A DNA stretch of 64,000 bases. It comes from Leptolyngbya sp. NIES-2104. GTDB taxonomy: Bacteria; Cyanobacteriota; Cyanobacteriia; Leptolyngbyales; Leptolyngbyaceae. This document shows, piece by piece, positions 55,395 through 64,000 of the stretch. The stretch lies in the NCBI RefSeq assembly GCF_001485215.1, contig NZ_BBWW01000001.1, positions 1,116,001 to 1,180,000 on the forward strand, read 5' to 3'. The notes under the pieces are model-generated. The model saw only the letters and a list, made by a program, of their open reading frames with translations, was not told where the DNA came from and did no database searches. The first letter of the stretch is position 1, and the number at the start of each line of letters is the position of its first letter. Made by a program: the position numbers and the translations under genes.

Positions 55395-56453
55395 ATGAAA
55401 GTATTGATTACTGGCTCTAGTGGCTTGATCGGTTCAGAAGCGGTGGAATACTACGATCGCACTGGACATCAGGTGATTGGAGTAGACAACAACATGAGAG
55501 CAACCTTCTTTGGCACCCAGGGTGATACTCTGTGGAACCTAAAGCGGCTGCAAGACGGAACCTCTCAGTTTCTGCATTACAACATCGATATCCGCGATCG
55601 AGAAAGCGTGTTTGAGCTATTCCAGGCGCACACTTTCGATTTGATTATTCACTGTGCGGCTCAGCCTTCCCATGATAAAGCCTGTCAGATTCCTTTACTA
55701 GATTTTGAAGTCAACGCTCTGGGAACCGTAAATCTACTCGAAGCGACTCGCCAGTTCTGCCCGGAAGCCGTCTTCATTCACATGAGCACCAACAAAGTCT
55801 ACGGAGACTCACCGAACGAGATCCCACGGGTTGAATTGGAGAAACGGTACGACTACGCAAATCCAGAAGATTTTCATGGAGTTGCTGAAACTTGCAGAAT
55901 CGATCGCACCTTGCACTCGCTGTTTGGCGCATCGAAGACAGCAGCAGATGTAGTCGCTCAAGAGTACGGTCGCTACTTCGGGATGAAAGTGGGTGTGTTT
56001 CGGGGAGGTTGCTTAACCGGACCTTCACATTCTGGAGTCGAGCTTCATGGATTTTTGTCTTATCTGGTGAAAGTTGCACTGACGGGCAGAACTTACAAAG
56101 TTTTTGGTTATAAAGGTAAGCAAGTCCGCGACAACATCCATAGCTACGATGTGATTCAAGCGTTTGAAGCATTTCGTCGCAATCCTAGACCTGGTGAAGT
56201 CTATAACCTGGGTGGAGGACGCGAAAACAGTGTCTCGATGATGGAAGCCTTCGATTGGGTCGAATCGATCAGCGGTCGCAAGGTGGACTGGGTTTATGTT
56301 GAGGAAAACCGCATCGGCGATCACATCTGCTATATCTCTGATTTACGCAAGCTGAAGTCACACTTCCCAGAGTGGAGCATCACTCGCAGTCTGTCAGACA
56401 TCTTTGAGGAGATGGTGGCAGCAGAGGTCGATCGACTTGCAGTGACCGTATAG
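55395..56453 (+). CDS. NAD-dependent epimerase/dehydratase (CDP-paratose/tyvelose epimerase-like)
   Basis: 352-aa extended short-chain dehydrogenase acting on a nucleotide sugar. NAD loop TGSSGLIGS (residues 6-14), [33 protein letters not shown]. At the YxxxK position the sequence is [10 protein letters not shown], i.e. Phe in place of the catalytic Tyr. [12 protein letters not shown] and [16 protein letters not shown] follow as in the CDP-tyvelose epimerase group. First plus-strand gene of the polysaccharide locus. Confidence 0.83.
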   Translation: MKVLITGSSGLIGSEAVEYYDRTGHQVIGVDNNMRATFFGTQGDTLWNLKRLQDGTSQFLHYNIDIRDRESVFELFQAHTFDLIIHCAAQPSHDKACQIPLLDFEVNALGTVNLLEATRQFCPEAVFIHMSTNKVYGDSPNEIPRVELEKRYDYANPEDFHGVAETCRIDRTLHSLFGASKTAADVVAQEYGRYFGMKVGVFRGGCLTGPSHSGVELHGFLSYLVKVALTGRTYKVFGYKGKQVRDNIHSYDVIQAFEAFRRNPRPGEVYNLGGGRENSVSMMEAFDWVESISGRKVDWVYVEENRIGDHICYISDLRKLKSHFPEWSITRSLSDIFEEMVAAEVDRLAVTV

Positions 56454-56748
56454 ACGATTAGGGCGGGTAACAGTTAAACGCAGCATCTACGATGATTTCA
56501 ATTGAAATCGAGTAAACGCAAATGGATATCTCAGAGAAAACGGCTTGTCTGCTCATCAACAGCGATAAGGGGCTTGCATCCGTTTTGTTCAAGCATCAGG
56601 AAGCAATCATCGACTTGAAATGGCACCGTTCTGTTTCACCTTCAGCAGCGAGATCGTCGTTCTTGAAGGTGAGCAGGTAATGTGTGCAATTGCTCCTGCA
56701 TGTAGGTTCATCAAACAAAAACGCTGCGAAAGTTGAGGCATTTAGGTT

Positions 56749-58111
56749 ATGACAGAACGGTATGCGATGCGATCCACGGAGAGTCCACAACCTGAACATC
56801 AAGATCGATTTATGATCTTCGATTTGGATGCACGGGGACATCATCCTGGATATATTCAGCATTTGGTGAAGTATTGGTGTGAAAATGACCTGCCAGGGCA
56901 TTTAGACGTGCTGGTGTCTCAGGTTTTCATCCAAAGACATCCACACATTGTTGCACTGGCGGATCAGCGTCCGAATATTCGGTTTGTCTCGATCTCGAAG
57001 TCGGAACAAGCAAAGCTTGTCAGCAGCGATGATCTTGGCAGTTCATTCAAGGGACGAATTATTCGAGCATTCCAGGAGTGGAAGATTGTTCGCAAATATG
57101 CGCTTTCACTAGGAACCACGCACATCTTTCTGATGTACCTCGATCGCGTTCTACTTCGCATGGCGTTAGGTGTGAAGCTGCCTTGTGCGATGAGCGTGAT
57201 TTACTTTCGTCCGCTCCTGCACTATGCAGTCTTTCCGAACTATAGTCTGGAAGGTAAAGAGGGCTTCTGGCAATGGCGCGATCGCGTCTGTCTTGCTCGA
57301 TTTTTGCCGCTTGCCAAACTGCAAACGGTGTTCTGCCTCGACCAATTTGCTGTAGACTACATCAATCAAGTGTACAACACGACGAAAGCGGTTCATCTTG
57401 CTGATCCCGTCCAGCGGTACAATCACACCGATGTAGAAGCTGAGGCATTGAGAACTCAGTTAGGCATCGAACCGGGTCGGAGCGTTTTTCTGATGTTTGG
57501 TGCATTGGAAAACGATCGTAAAGGATTGAAGGAGACTTTAGAGGCGATCGAACAATTGCCGCCTGCACTGTGTCGGCGCATGACGATTCTACTCGCGGGA
57601 ACCATTACTGGAGAAGCGCGGGAGCAGCTCGAAGCTCGAATCGCTGAATCGGATGCGATCGCATCCGATTCAGGTTGTGACTCAGTTTGGCTTTGTTCCA
57701 GATGAAGCAATTCATCCCTACTTCCAAATTTCTGATGTGGTGCTCGTTCCCTATCAGCGCCACATCGGAATGAGCGCCATTTTAGTGCGAGCAGCAGCGG
57801 CTCAGAAACCCGTTCTAGCATCAGATTTTGGTGTGATCGGGGAACTGACTCGACGCTATCAGCTAGGACTCACTGTGGATGCGTCCTCGTCAGAGGAAAT
57901 CGGTCAAGCCATGATGCGGTTCCTGCTAGAGATTCCTGGTGAACTGTGCAATCCTGTGAAGCAAAAGCAATTTGCTGACCACAACACTGCTCAACAGTTC
58001 GCGAGTCAAATCTTTCAAGCGTTGTACAACCCTCCTGCTTCACGCGGTTCTCGATCGCTCAATTCACAAGCAGTTGATTCGCCACAACTCAGTAACTCTC
58101 GGAGACTATGA
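56749..58111 (+). pseudogene. Glycosyltransferase (family 1/4 type) split by a frameshift
   Basis: Frame 1 (56749-57705) encodes the acceptor half and part of the donor half: FMIFDLDARGHHPGYIQHLV and VFLMFGALENDRKGLKETLE. It then reads into TGA. From about 57653 the +1 frame continues the same domain, HPIQVVTQFGFVPDEAIHPYFQISDVVLVPYQR and ASDFGVIGELT, to a stop at 58111. Dropping one base near 57652 restores one ~450-aa enzyme. The shift lies in a perfect 26-bp palindrome. True mutation, phase variation and sequence error all remain possible. Its last codon overlaps the next gene in ATGA. Confidence 0.75.
57646..57671. repeat. Perfect 26-bp palindrome at the frameshift
   Basis: GAATCGGATGCGA followed by its exact reverse complement, with the HIP1 octamer GCGATCGC in the centre. 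It lies exactly where the glycosyltransferase reading frame shifts. Confidence 0.85.
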
Positions 58112-58902
58112 ATACTGTTACTTCAGCTCAAGAACGATTTGAAGAGATAGTCCTCTTAAAGACCCGGTTTCACAAACTGACCGTTCAGGATTTGATTAGT
58201 TGCATTGTTAAATCGGCGCAAATTAACCAGAAAACAGTGGTTGCCAATGTCAACGTACGAGCGATGAACTTTGCTTGCTCTAAGCCTTGGTATCGCCGTT
58301 TCATCAATCAGTCTGATTATGTGTTTTGTGATGGGTTCGGAGTCTTGCTGGGTGCAAAGCTGAACGGTTATGATGTATGCTCTTGTCATAGAATGACTTG
58401 TCCCGATTACATCGAATCTCTTGCAAAAGCTTGTGAACAGGAAGGCATTTCACTATTCTTATTAGCTGGTAAACCCGGAGTAACCGATCGAGCGATCGAC
58501 AAACTCAAAGCGATCGCGCCGAATCTAAACATTCAGGGTCATCATGGTTACTTTGCTAAAACAGGCTCAGAAAACGAAGCTGTAATCGAGCAAATTAACC
58601 GCTTCAAGCCTGATGTTTTATATGTTGGGTTTGGAATGCCGCTGCAAGAACAGTGGATCGTTGATAATTTCGATCGGGTTGATACGCGAGTATTTCTGCC
58701 ACTGGGAGCCTGCTTGGATTTTTACACTGGAACGGTCTACCGTGGTCCTCGCTGGCTCACAGACATGGGACTTGAATGGTTAAGCCGACTGATTACCAAG
58801 CCTGGACAACTGTGGCAGCGCTATATCTTGGGCAATCCTTTATTTTTATCCCGTGTTCTAATCGAGTCGTGCAAAAAACGTTTAGGTCTAAGCAAGCTCT
58901 AG
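58108..58902 (+). CDS. WecG/TagA/CpsF-family glycosyltransferase
   Basis: 264-aa transferase that adds a second sugar (for example ManNAcA or a related unit) to a lipid-linked first sugar. Signatures: VFCDGFGVLLGAK, ACEQEGISLFLLAGKPG, LYVGFGMPLQEQWI and LGACLDFYTGTVYRGPRWL. The ATG overlaps the stop of the split transferase gene, so the two are translationally coupled. Fits the initiating WbaP-type enzyme on the opposite strand. Confidence 0.88.
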   Translation: MNTVTSAQERFEEIVLLKTRFHKLTVQDLISCIVKSAQINQKTVVANVNVRAMNFACSKPWYRRFINQSDYVFCDGFGVLLGAKLNGYDVCSCHRMTCPDYIESLAKACEQEGISLFLLAGKPGVTDRAIDKLKAIAPNLNIQGHHGYFAKTGSENEAVIEQINRFKPDVLYVGFGMPLQEQWIVDNFDRVDTRVFLPLGACLDFYTGTVYRGPRWLTDMGLEWLSRLITKPGQLWQRYILGNPLFLSRVLIESCKKRLGLSKL

Positions 58903-58985
58903 GCTTGATGCTGCTTTGAACCAATAACCCCCTCAATCTACTCATTCTTTCATTCACCGATTCCGTGTTCTTCGATGAGGTTCTT

Positions 58986-59936
58986 ATGCTGAAAACGCAA
59001 ACTCTGAGTACTGTTAAGGTTGTTCGTGATCCCTATCCTCATATTGTGATCGACAACTTTCTCGATGATGATCTAGCAGAGCAAGTCGAGCACGAATTCC
59101 CCCGTCTCGATGAAATGCCTCGCCACTCTCCTGACTATCAATTGCTCGATGGCTGGCACTCGAATCCCCAGGATGCGGTGATTGCGAATCGTCCGGGGTT
59201 GAAGCAACTGTTTAAACATCTAGAATCTGCGGAATTTAGAGCGCAGTTGCAGGAAGTGTTTGGAATTGAGCAGCCACTGTACTGTGATCCAGAGTATCAA
59301 GGTGCAGGACTGTTAGCAGCGAAGAAAGGTGGAGTGCACAAAATTCACCGCGATCGCAATCGTCACCTGACCACGCACTTCTATCGCCGTTTAACCTTGC
59401 TGGTTTACTTCAATGTTGGCTGGAAACCGGGCTACGGTGGAGAAATCAGTTTATGGGACAAAAAGATCCAACGCAGCACTGATCTGCCACCTTTGTTTAA
59501 TCGCTGTGTAGTGTTTGAGAACACGCGCCACGCTTATCACAGCGTCGCAGATGTGACGATGCCAGAAGGAATGATCCGCAAGGCAGTTAATTTCTACTAC
59601 TACACTGAAAGACCTGCACCTTCTGAGCGTCATACTCACGTTTACAATACTGAGTTCTTTGCTTCACCAGGAGAGCGGCTGAAGTTTTGGCGATATGTGG
59701 CGACGACTCGGTTTCCGGTGCTGTTGATTGATACGACAATTAACCGCAATGAGATCGCTGCTAGATTTCTGCAAAAGACTGGATTAAGAGCATTTTGGCT
59801 GCGATCGCTCGCTGCGGTCTTCAAAGTGACTTCGCCTAGAAAGTACAACAAACTTTTGAAATCTGACCGCTGGAATTTATTCCAGAAGCCGAATCCTAAG
59901 TTGATTCAGTATTGGAAAGACCATAACCGAGCTTAG
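58986..59936 (+). CDS. 2-oxoglutarate/Fe(II) dioxygenase (prolyl-4-hydroxylase-like)
   Basis: 316-aa enzyme. Iron and co-substrate residues: H-x-D in HKIHRDRN, distal His in HAYHSV, and Arg in MIRKAVNFYYY. The beta-helix core lies between (YFNVGWKPGYGGEISLWD). Relatives in polysaccharide and peptide clusters hydroxylate or oxidise surface sugars or proteins. I use the ATG at 58986, which has GAGG 5 nt upstream; a GTG at 58965 is weaker. The TAG stop lies in the first bases of MITE-like copy D. Confidence 0.82.
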   Translation: MLKTQTLSTVKVVRDPYPHIVIDNFLDDDLAEQVEHEFPRLDEMPRHSPDYQLLDGWHSNPQDAVIANRPGLKQLFKHLESAEFRAQLQEVFGIEQPLYCDPEYQGAGLLAAKKGGVHKIHRDRNRHLTTHFYRRLTLLVYFNVGWKPGYGGEISLWDKKIQRSTDLPPLFNRCVVFENTRHAYHSVADVTMPEGMIRKAVNFYYYTERPAPSERHTHVYNTEFFASPGERLKFWRYVATTRFPVLLIDTTINRNEIAARFLQKTGLRAFWLRSLAAVFKVTSPRKYNKLLKSDRWNLFQKPNPKLIQYWKDHNRA

Positions 59937-60146
59937 AGGGCGTTTGAAAAGTATCGTTGATCGCGCTCACCCGCCCCGGAATAGAATTTCGGGCTGACTG
60001 TGCGAAGTCCACTAAAGGGGACTAAAAGCCCATCGATTAACTCTTCAGTCCTTTTCAAAGGACTTCGCACCGATAGCCCCGAATTCCATTCCGGGGCGAA
60101 TCCGAACGAAGCGAGGAAACTCTTATCCTTTTCAAACATCCTCTTA
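59933..60146. repeat. MITE-like nested inverted repeat, copy D
   Basis: About 210 bp, flanked by TTA on both sides. Outer ends GAGGGCGTTTGAAAAG and, on the other strand, GAGGATGTTTGAAAAG. Inner arms CGCCCCGGAATAGAATTTCG and CCCCGAATTCCATTCCGGGGCG. Central hairpins GTCCACTaaaggGGAC and GTCCTTTtcaAAGGAC. The best-preserved member of the family. It supplies the TAG stop of the dioxygenase gene. The rest of the 322-bp gap to the xylanase gene holds only its leader. Confidence 0.8.
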
Positions 60147-60258
60147 GGCTAGGTGAAATCGATCGACGAATCACAAGCTCAAAATTCGTCGATCGACCAT
60201 TGTTGGGTCAGCTACAGAAGAGCACCGAATTCTGGTTCATTCAATCAGGAGACAAACG

Positions 60259-61404
60259 ATGAAACTGTCAAGAAGACAAACATTGCAGCTTGGTTTCGGT
60301 GCGTTTCTGGGTGCAGGTTGCGCTCATGACATGAGTCAAGTCACAGGTTTAGCCCTTAGCGAACCCCCTAAAGATTTTCCCGTCAAAGGACAGCTCAGCT
60401 TAAAACAACGTGCAGCCGCAAAAGGCATCATCTTCGGGGCAGCAGGCAACTATCAAGCGCTGACTCAAGACACAGACTATGCTCAAGTGTTTGCTGAAAA
60501 TTGTGGCATGTTAGTGCCCGAAAATGAATTGAAATGGGCAGCATTGCGACCTTCACCCGATCGCTTTGACTTCACGAGCAGCGATTGGTTAGCGCAATTT
60601 GCAAAACAGCACGGAATGTTATTTCGAGGACATACCCTCGTCTGGAATCAATCCAATCCGGAATGGTTGAAAGACACCACAGCCCAGAACGCGGAGCAAG
60701 TGTTGATCAAGCACATCGATACGGTCGTGAAACACTATGCAGGGCGAATTCATTCTTGGGATGTGGTAAACGAAGCGATCGCAGCAGACTGGAGCAAGCG
60801 AGACGACAGACTTCACTTCACGACTCAATGGTTCAAGCTACTCGATAAAAACTACATCGATATTGCCTTTAAAGCAGCAGGGGCGGCTGATCCCAATGCC
60901 ATGTTGGTCTACAACGATGGCTATCTCAATTATGATACTCCTCACGATAATGAAGCGAGAGCCGCAGTTCTCAAATTGCTGGAATGGCTGAAATCTCGGA
61001 ATGCGCCGATTCACGCTTTGGGAGTTCAGGGACATTTAGATGCAGCAGACAAGCGATTTAATCAGAAAAAATTCAGAGATTTTCTCAGCGAAGTGGCAGG
61101 AATGGGACTGAAGATTCTGCTCACGGAATTAGATGTCAGCGATCGCTATCTTCCCGCTGATCTTGAAGTGCGCGATCGTGCAGTTGCTCAAACGTATGAG
61201 GAATATCTTTCGGTTGCGCTGGATGAACGAGCAGTGATTGCAGTTCTCACTTGGGGAATGAGCGATCGCTATACGTGGCTCACAAACTATAGTCCACGTT
61301 CTGATAAGTTGCCTGTGCGCGTCCTGCCGTATGGCGCAGATTTACGGCGAAAATTAGCGTGGAATGCGATCGCTCGTGCGTTTGATGCGGCTCCTAAGCG
61401 TTAG
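60259..61404 (+). CDS. GH10 endo-1,4-beta-xylanase, predicted lipoprotein
   Basis: 381-aa retaining xylanase. N-terminus MKLSRRQTLQLGFGAFLGAGC combines a twin-arginine motif (R5-R6) with a lipobox ending at C21. Catalytic acid/base E172 in WDVVNEAIA and nucleophile E290 in LLTELDVS; VPENELKW and HTLVWNQ line the substrate cleft. GGAG lies 8 nt before ATG. Convergent with the ferredoxin-domain gene; stops overlap in TTAG. Confidence 0.9.
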   Translation: MKLSRRQTLQLGFGAFLGAGCAHDMSQVTGLALSEPPKDFPVKGQLSLKQRAAAKGIIFGAAGNYQALTQDTDYAQVFAENCGMLVPENELKWAALRPSPDRFDFTSSDWLAQFAKQHGMLFRGHTLVWNQSNPEWLKDTTAQNAEQVLIKHIDTVVKHYAGRIHSWDVVNEAIAADWSKRDDRLHFTTQWFKLLDKNYIDIAFKAAGAADPNAMLVYNDGYLNYDTPHDNEARAAVLKLLEWLKSRNAPIHALGVQGHLDAADKRFNQKKFRDFLSEVAGMGLKILLTELDVSDRYLPADLEVRDRAVAQTYEEYLSVALDERAVIAVLTWGMSDRYTWLTNYSPRSDKLPVRVLPYGADLRRKLAWNAIARAFDAAPKR

Positions 61405-62084
61405 ACCGAGACGAGACTAGGAGCAGGTTGAACTTCAGTGAAGGGTTCAACCGCGACGGGTTGCTTAACAGGTTCGATCGCAGGTGCAAAATGTTCGTCG
61501 ATTAGCGTCGGAACATCTTTTGGATCGAGTTTAGTGTAGCGAGTTTTCCCCGGCATGAAGACAACAGGAACTTTACCACACGCTTTCATACAGCCTGTTC
61601 CTTTGACTTGAATCTGATCGTCGAGTCCGCGATCGCTCAGTGCCGTCTCGATCGCTTTGCAGACTGCTTTTCCGCCCCGCTTCATGCAGCTTGATTTCTG
61701 ACACATCAGGATCGCTTCTTTCCCAGCCTTTTGAGGTTTTGTGGAACTGGGAGCGACGGAGGCTTCGAGCGCTGAAATCGAAGTCGGTTGAATCCAGTAG
61801 GCTTTGAATTTTAGCGTGTTCGTTTTGCGATCGAACTTTTGCCAGCCACCGACTTGAATTTGTTCTCCGGGAAGCAAGGTTTGCTGTAGGGAAGCCTTCG
61901 CTTGTTTCGTCATTTTGATGGAAAACTCACCGTCTGAAGTCACGATTAAAAGGCGCTTGATCTTGTAGCCCTCTTTGAAGACGTAACCGAGAAACTGACC
62001 GGAGAAGCGAAATTCGCCAGATTGGTGATCCTGCGTCATGGTTTGATCTAAAACGACAACTGGGTTATTGCTAAAGATATTCAA
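61401..62084 (-). CDS. Protein with C-terminal thioredoxin-like 2Fe-2S ferredoxin domain
   Basis: 227 aa. Residues 1-~105: an unassigned beta-rich domain (FSGQFLGYVFKEGYKIKRLLI, LLPGEQIQVGGWQKFD). Residues ~122-205: thioredoxin-like [2Fe-2S] domain with Cys in MCQKSSCMKRGGKAVC and GTGCMKACGKVPVVFMPG, like the NuoE/HoxE small subunits. Electron partner unknown. The family is common in cyanobacteria as a single gene. Confidence 0.82.
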   Translation of the reverse strand: MNIFSNNPVVVLDQTMTQDHQSGEFRFSGQFLGYVFKEGYKIKRLLIVTSDGEFSIKMTKQAKASLQQTLLPGEQIQVGGWQKFDRKTNTLKFKAYWIQPTSISALEASVAPSSTKPQKAGKEAILMCQKSSCMKRGGKAVCKAIETALSDRGLDDQIQVKGTGCMKACGKVPVVFMPGKTRYTKLDPKDVPTLIDEHFAPAIEPVKQPVAVEPFTEVQPAPSLVSV

Positions 62085-62216
62085 TAACCTCTGAAAACTA
62101 ACATACTCGAACTTGATCCCTTTTGCAAATACTTCTCATTAAAAAAGTTACGATACTCCGTAAAAAATCCCCGCCCCGATCGCTCAAGACGGAGATAACC
62201 ACGATTTAAATCTTTC

Positions 62217-63635
62217 TTAAACTCGAACTTCCACAGCCGCTTTACTCGGTTCCAACGGCAAGAACAACGTAAACACTTCACCCTGTTCTGGGCGCTGTCG
62301 GACAATTAACTTACCGCCTAGAGCCTGAAAAATATTCTTAGTAACATTCAGGTTCAGGCTCAAGCTGCCTGTTTCCGGTTGGAACATCAAGACTTGTCCT
62401 AGGGATTTCAAGAGCGGCATTCGGTGAGCACGATCGACATCTTCTTGTGCCTGCGGTTGAAGCTGTAATTTCAATTGATGTCCGGCAAGCGACACTTCTA
62501 CCTGAATCGAGCCGCCAGAGGGTAAACTTCTTGCCGATCGTTCGATCAAACTCGTTAACGCTTGATCCAACATCGTCGGATCGCTCATTACTGACGGAAT
62601 GTGCTGCGGCAAAATCACATCAAGCGTAAGATTGCGCTGATTGGCTTGTTTCTGCCAGCGAGGAATGCTCTGCTCTAACACTTCCTCTAGCGAAGTGGTC
62701 GCAAGAGCGGAAACCTTCGTAGCAGAAGTCTCAAGTTCGACCGCATGGAAAATCAGGTTAAAGCGATCGATCTGTTCGCTGCATTCTCGATCGATGATTT
62801 CCAACCGCTTCACCACATCTGCTGGCAAGTCTTTTCGCCGCAAGAGTAGCCGCGTCAATGTCCGAATCGTCGTTAATGGCGTACGAACTTCGTGCGAAAT
62901 CGCTTGAAGTAATTCCACATCTGCACCCGCCAACACATCAGAGGCTGGGGTTTGTAGCGGACGGGGGTCGCGAATTCTGCGCTTTTCGGGTTCTGCGATC
63001 GGGTCGGGCAAATAACTCAAAAGTGCATGAGTGAACTGAGACACCAACTTGTATTTGGGTTCGACAGGCTGGAAAGTTTTGTAGAGTTGATCGATCGCTG
63101 GAAGTTGAGCGGGATTCATCAAGACCACCCGCAATCTGAGGTTTTGCCAAGCGCGATCGACAACTTCGGGATCAAAGGAAAACAGAAACGTGGGATCACC
63201 AGAAGCGTTCTCACCTTGCACCATCAAGACACTGAATTCGCGAGTCAACGCCAGACAGAATGGCTCAGACGCGAGGGGATCACCGGGGAGTAATGTCAGA
63301 GTTTTTTCGGTTTCACACATTGCGGTAGCGCCGTCAGCGGATGGCAACTGGAAGGGAAAGCCCGCAAACATCGAATTGGGCGTGAAGAGCCAGGAAGAAA
63401 TATTGGGAAGATCTTCGGGATTGCTGAGAACGGGCAGGGGAGCAGAGAAAATGGCTCCACCGTCAGAAGTGGATTGTAGAAGTGCTTCGAGAGCAGCGAT
63501 CGCGCCAAACCATTCTCGCTCACTTCGCAACTGGCGAGCGGCAACGGAAATGGGCGTTTGCGTTTCTAGAATCGTCAGAGTTTCACCACTGGCGACGAGA
63601 ATTTCACTTAAGGTTGGGAAGATCCACTCAGACAT
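62217..63635 (-). CDS. Histidine kinase with degenerate ATPase domain
   Basis: 472 aa, soluble. The N-terminal ~215 residues form a sensor domain (starts MSEWIFPTLSEILVASGET; LYKTFQPVEPKYKLVSQFT near its end), DICT-like in feel but not assigned. HisKA box ISHEVRTPLTTIR is intact near residue 247. In the ATPase domain the N-box Asn is replaced (LTSLIERSARSLP), and no DxGxG (G1) motif is seen where LQPQAQEDVDRAH stands; LNLNVTKNIFQALGGKL remains of the G2 region. It may act as a phosphatase, scaffold or relay protein rather than a kinase. Confidence 0.8.
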   Translation of the reverse strand: MSEWIFPTLSEILVASGETLTILETQTPISVAARQLRSEREWFGAIAALEALLQSTSDGGAIFSAPLPVLSNPEDLPNISSWLFTPNSMFAGFPFQLPSADGATAMCETEKTLTLLPGDPLASEPFCLALTREFSVLMVQGENASGDPTFLFSFDPEVVDRAWQNLRLRVVLMNPAQLPAIDQLYKTFQPVEPKYKLVSQFTHALLSYLPDPIAEPEKRRIRDPRPLQTPASDVLAGADVELLQAISHEVRTPLTTIRTLTRLLLRRKDLPADVVKRLEIIDRECSEQIDRFNLIFHAVELETSATKVSALATTSLEEVLEQSIPRWQKQANQRNLTLDVILPQHIPSVMSDPTMLDQALTSLIERSARSLPSGGSIQVEVSLAGHQLKLQLQPQAQEDVDRAHRMPLLKSLGQVLMFQPETGSLSLNLNVTKNIFQALGGKLIVRQRPEQGEVFTLFLPLEPSKAAVEVRV

Positions 63636-63790
63636 AACACGACTATCACTGCGACTTACTTAGAGCGTATCGATTTTCTGGAAATAAGGAAGATCGTAGA
63701 ACCGTACCGTATGAGAGGCAATCTCCGAAGACGGTGGATTTTGAGATTTCGGATTAGGCTAGAGATACCCCCTGATCTTGTATTTCGCTC

Positions 63791-64000
63791 ATGGATTGGC
63801 AAGAAATTTCTGGCAATTGGGTGCTTGTGCCCGATCGACCGATCGCAATTATTCATTTTCTCGGTGGTGCGTTTGTCGCCACTGCTCCACAATTAACGTA
63901 CCGCCGTTTGTTAGAGTTTCTCGGTGATCAAGGCTACTTAATTGTGGCTACGCCGTTTGTTAATACCTTTGATCATATAGAAATTGCTAAATCGGTGCTG
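63791..64000 (+). CDS. DUF1350-family protein, 3' part cut by window edge
   Basis: 70 residues visible: starts MDWQEISGNWVLVPDRP, then IIHFLGGAFVATAPQLTYRR, the conserved opening of DUF1350, an alpha/beta-hydrolase-like family of cyanobacteria and plastids. The HFLGGAF block takes the place of an oxyanion loop. Function unknown. The frame is open to the end of the window. Divergent from the histidine kinase, 155 bp apart. Confidence 0.82.
   Translation, partial: MDWQEISGNWVLVPDRPIAIIHFLGGAFVATAPQLTYRRLLEFLGDQGYLIVATPFVNTFDHIEIAKSVL

Noticed and set aside
56522-56680. 52-codon frame in the 295-bp gap before the split glycosyltransferase
   Set aside because: No ribosome site, no recognisable feature; the gap otherwise shows nothing I can name.
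57653-58111. Second half of the glycosyltransferase as an independent gene
   Set aside because: Its sequence is the direct continuation of the domain begun in the other frame, and its ATG has no ribosome site.

Overview
The window is chromosomal DNA from a cyanobacterium, probably a filamentous Leptolyngbya-like lineage (the order is a guess; the phylum is secure). The evidence is the very frequent HIP1 octamer GCGATCGC inside and between genes, a high-light-inducible protein (Hlip), a CrtO-type carotenoid ketolase, an apocarotenoid oxygenase, a folate/biopterin (BT1) carrier, a cyanobacterial LpxB-like protein, a bilin-type GAF histidine kinase, DUF1350, and a stand-alone DALR protein. I find no tRNA, rRNA, CRISPR array, complete insertion sequence or prophage.

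Layout. 1-2.6 kb: divergent DNA repair genes (nth, cut by the window edge, and ruvC), a secreted M28 peptidase, and an hli gene with a clear promoter and terminator. 2.7-8.7 kb: a row of plus-strand metabolic and membrane genes (BT1 carrier, carotenoid oxygenase, LpxB-like, HdeD, YihY). 8.8-15.2 kb: a tight three-gene operon (MGH1/GH63-like glucosidase, SMP-30 lactonase, and a membrane polyferredoxin fused to a cyclic-nucleotide-binding domain), facing a Crp/Fnr regulator. 16.2-22.4 kb: DALR protein, a candidate small RNA, HAD phosphatase, CDF metal exporter, Obg GTPase, lipid kinase, FTR1 iron permease. 22.7-32.6 kb: crtO, a divergent kinase/regulator pair, a methyltransferase, two small membrane proteins, a GH25 lysozyme, an SGNH hydrolase, pyrH-frr and an alpha/beta hydrolase.

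32.7-42 kb is the accessory zone. It holds a Trypco1-like gene remnant, a frameshifted retropepsin-like gene, an aldo/keto reductase, an aldehyde dehydrogenase, mutL, and a NACHT (NLR-like) ATPase followed by two small toxin/antitoxin-like gene pairs. Each pair is bounded by a degenerate copy of the NACHT gene's 3' end. This is the most unusual architecture in the window. 41.9-49.3 kb holds a cyanobacteriochrome-like two-component operon, a short TopA and a GH13 enzyme.

49.3-59.9 kb is an exopolysaccharide locus: polyprenyl-phosphate sugar transferase, two GT4 enzymes and a Wzy-type polymerase on the minus strand. These diverge, across a 650-bp non-coding region, from a nucleotide-sugar epimerase, a frameshifted glycosyltransferase, a WecG/TagA/CpsF enzyme and a 2OG-Fe(II) oxygenase. 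The window ends with a GH10 xylanase lipoprotein, a 2Fe-2S ferredoxin-domain protein, a histidine kinase with a degenerate ATPase domain, and the start of a DUF1350 gene.

Across the window, three ~200-bp nested inverted repeats (MITE-like) sit directly against stop codons or a gene start, a short related palindrome lies near frr, and three convergent gene pairs overlap by exactly 4 bp at their stop codons.
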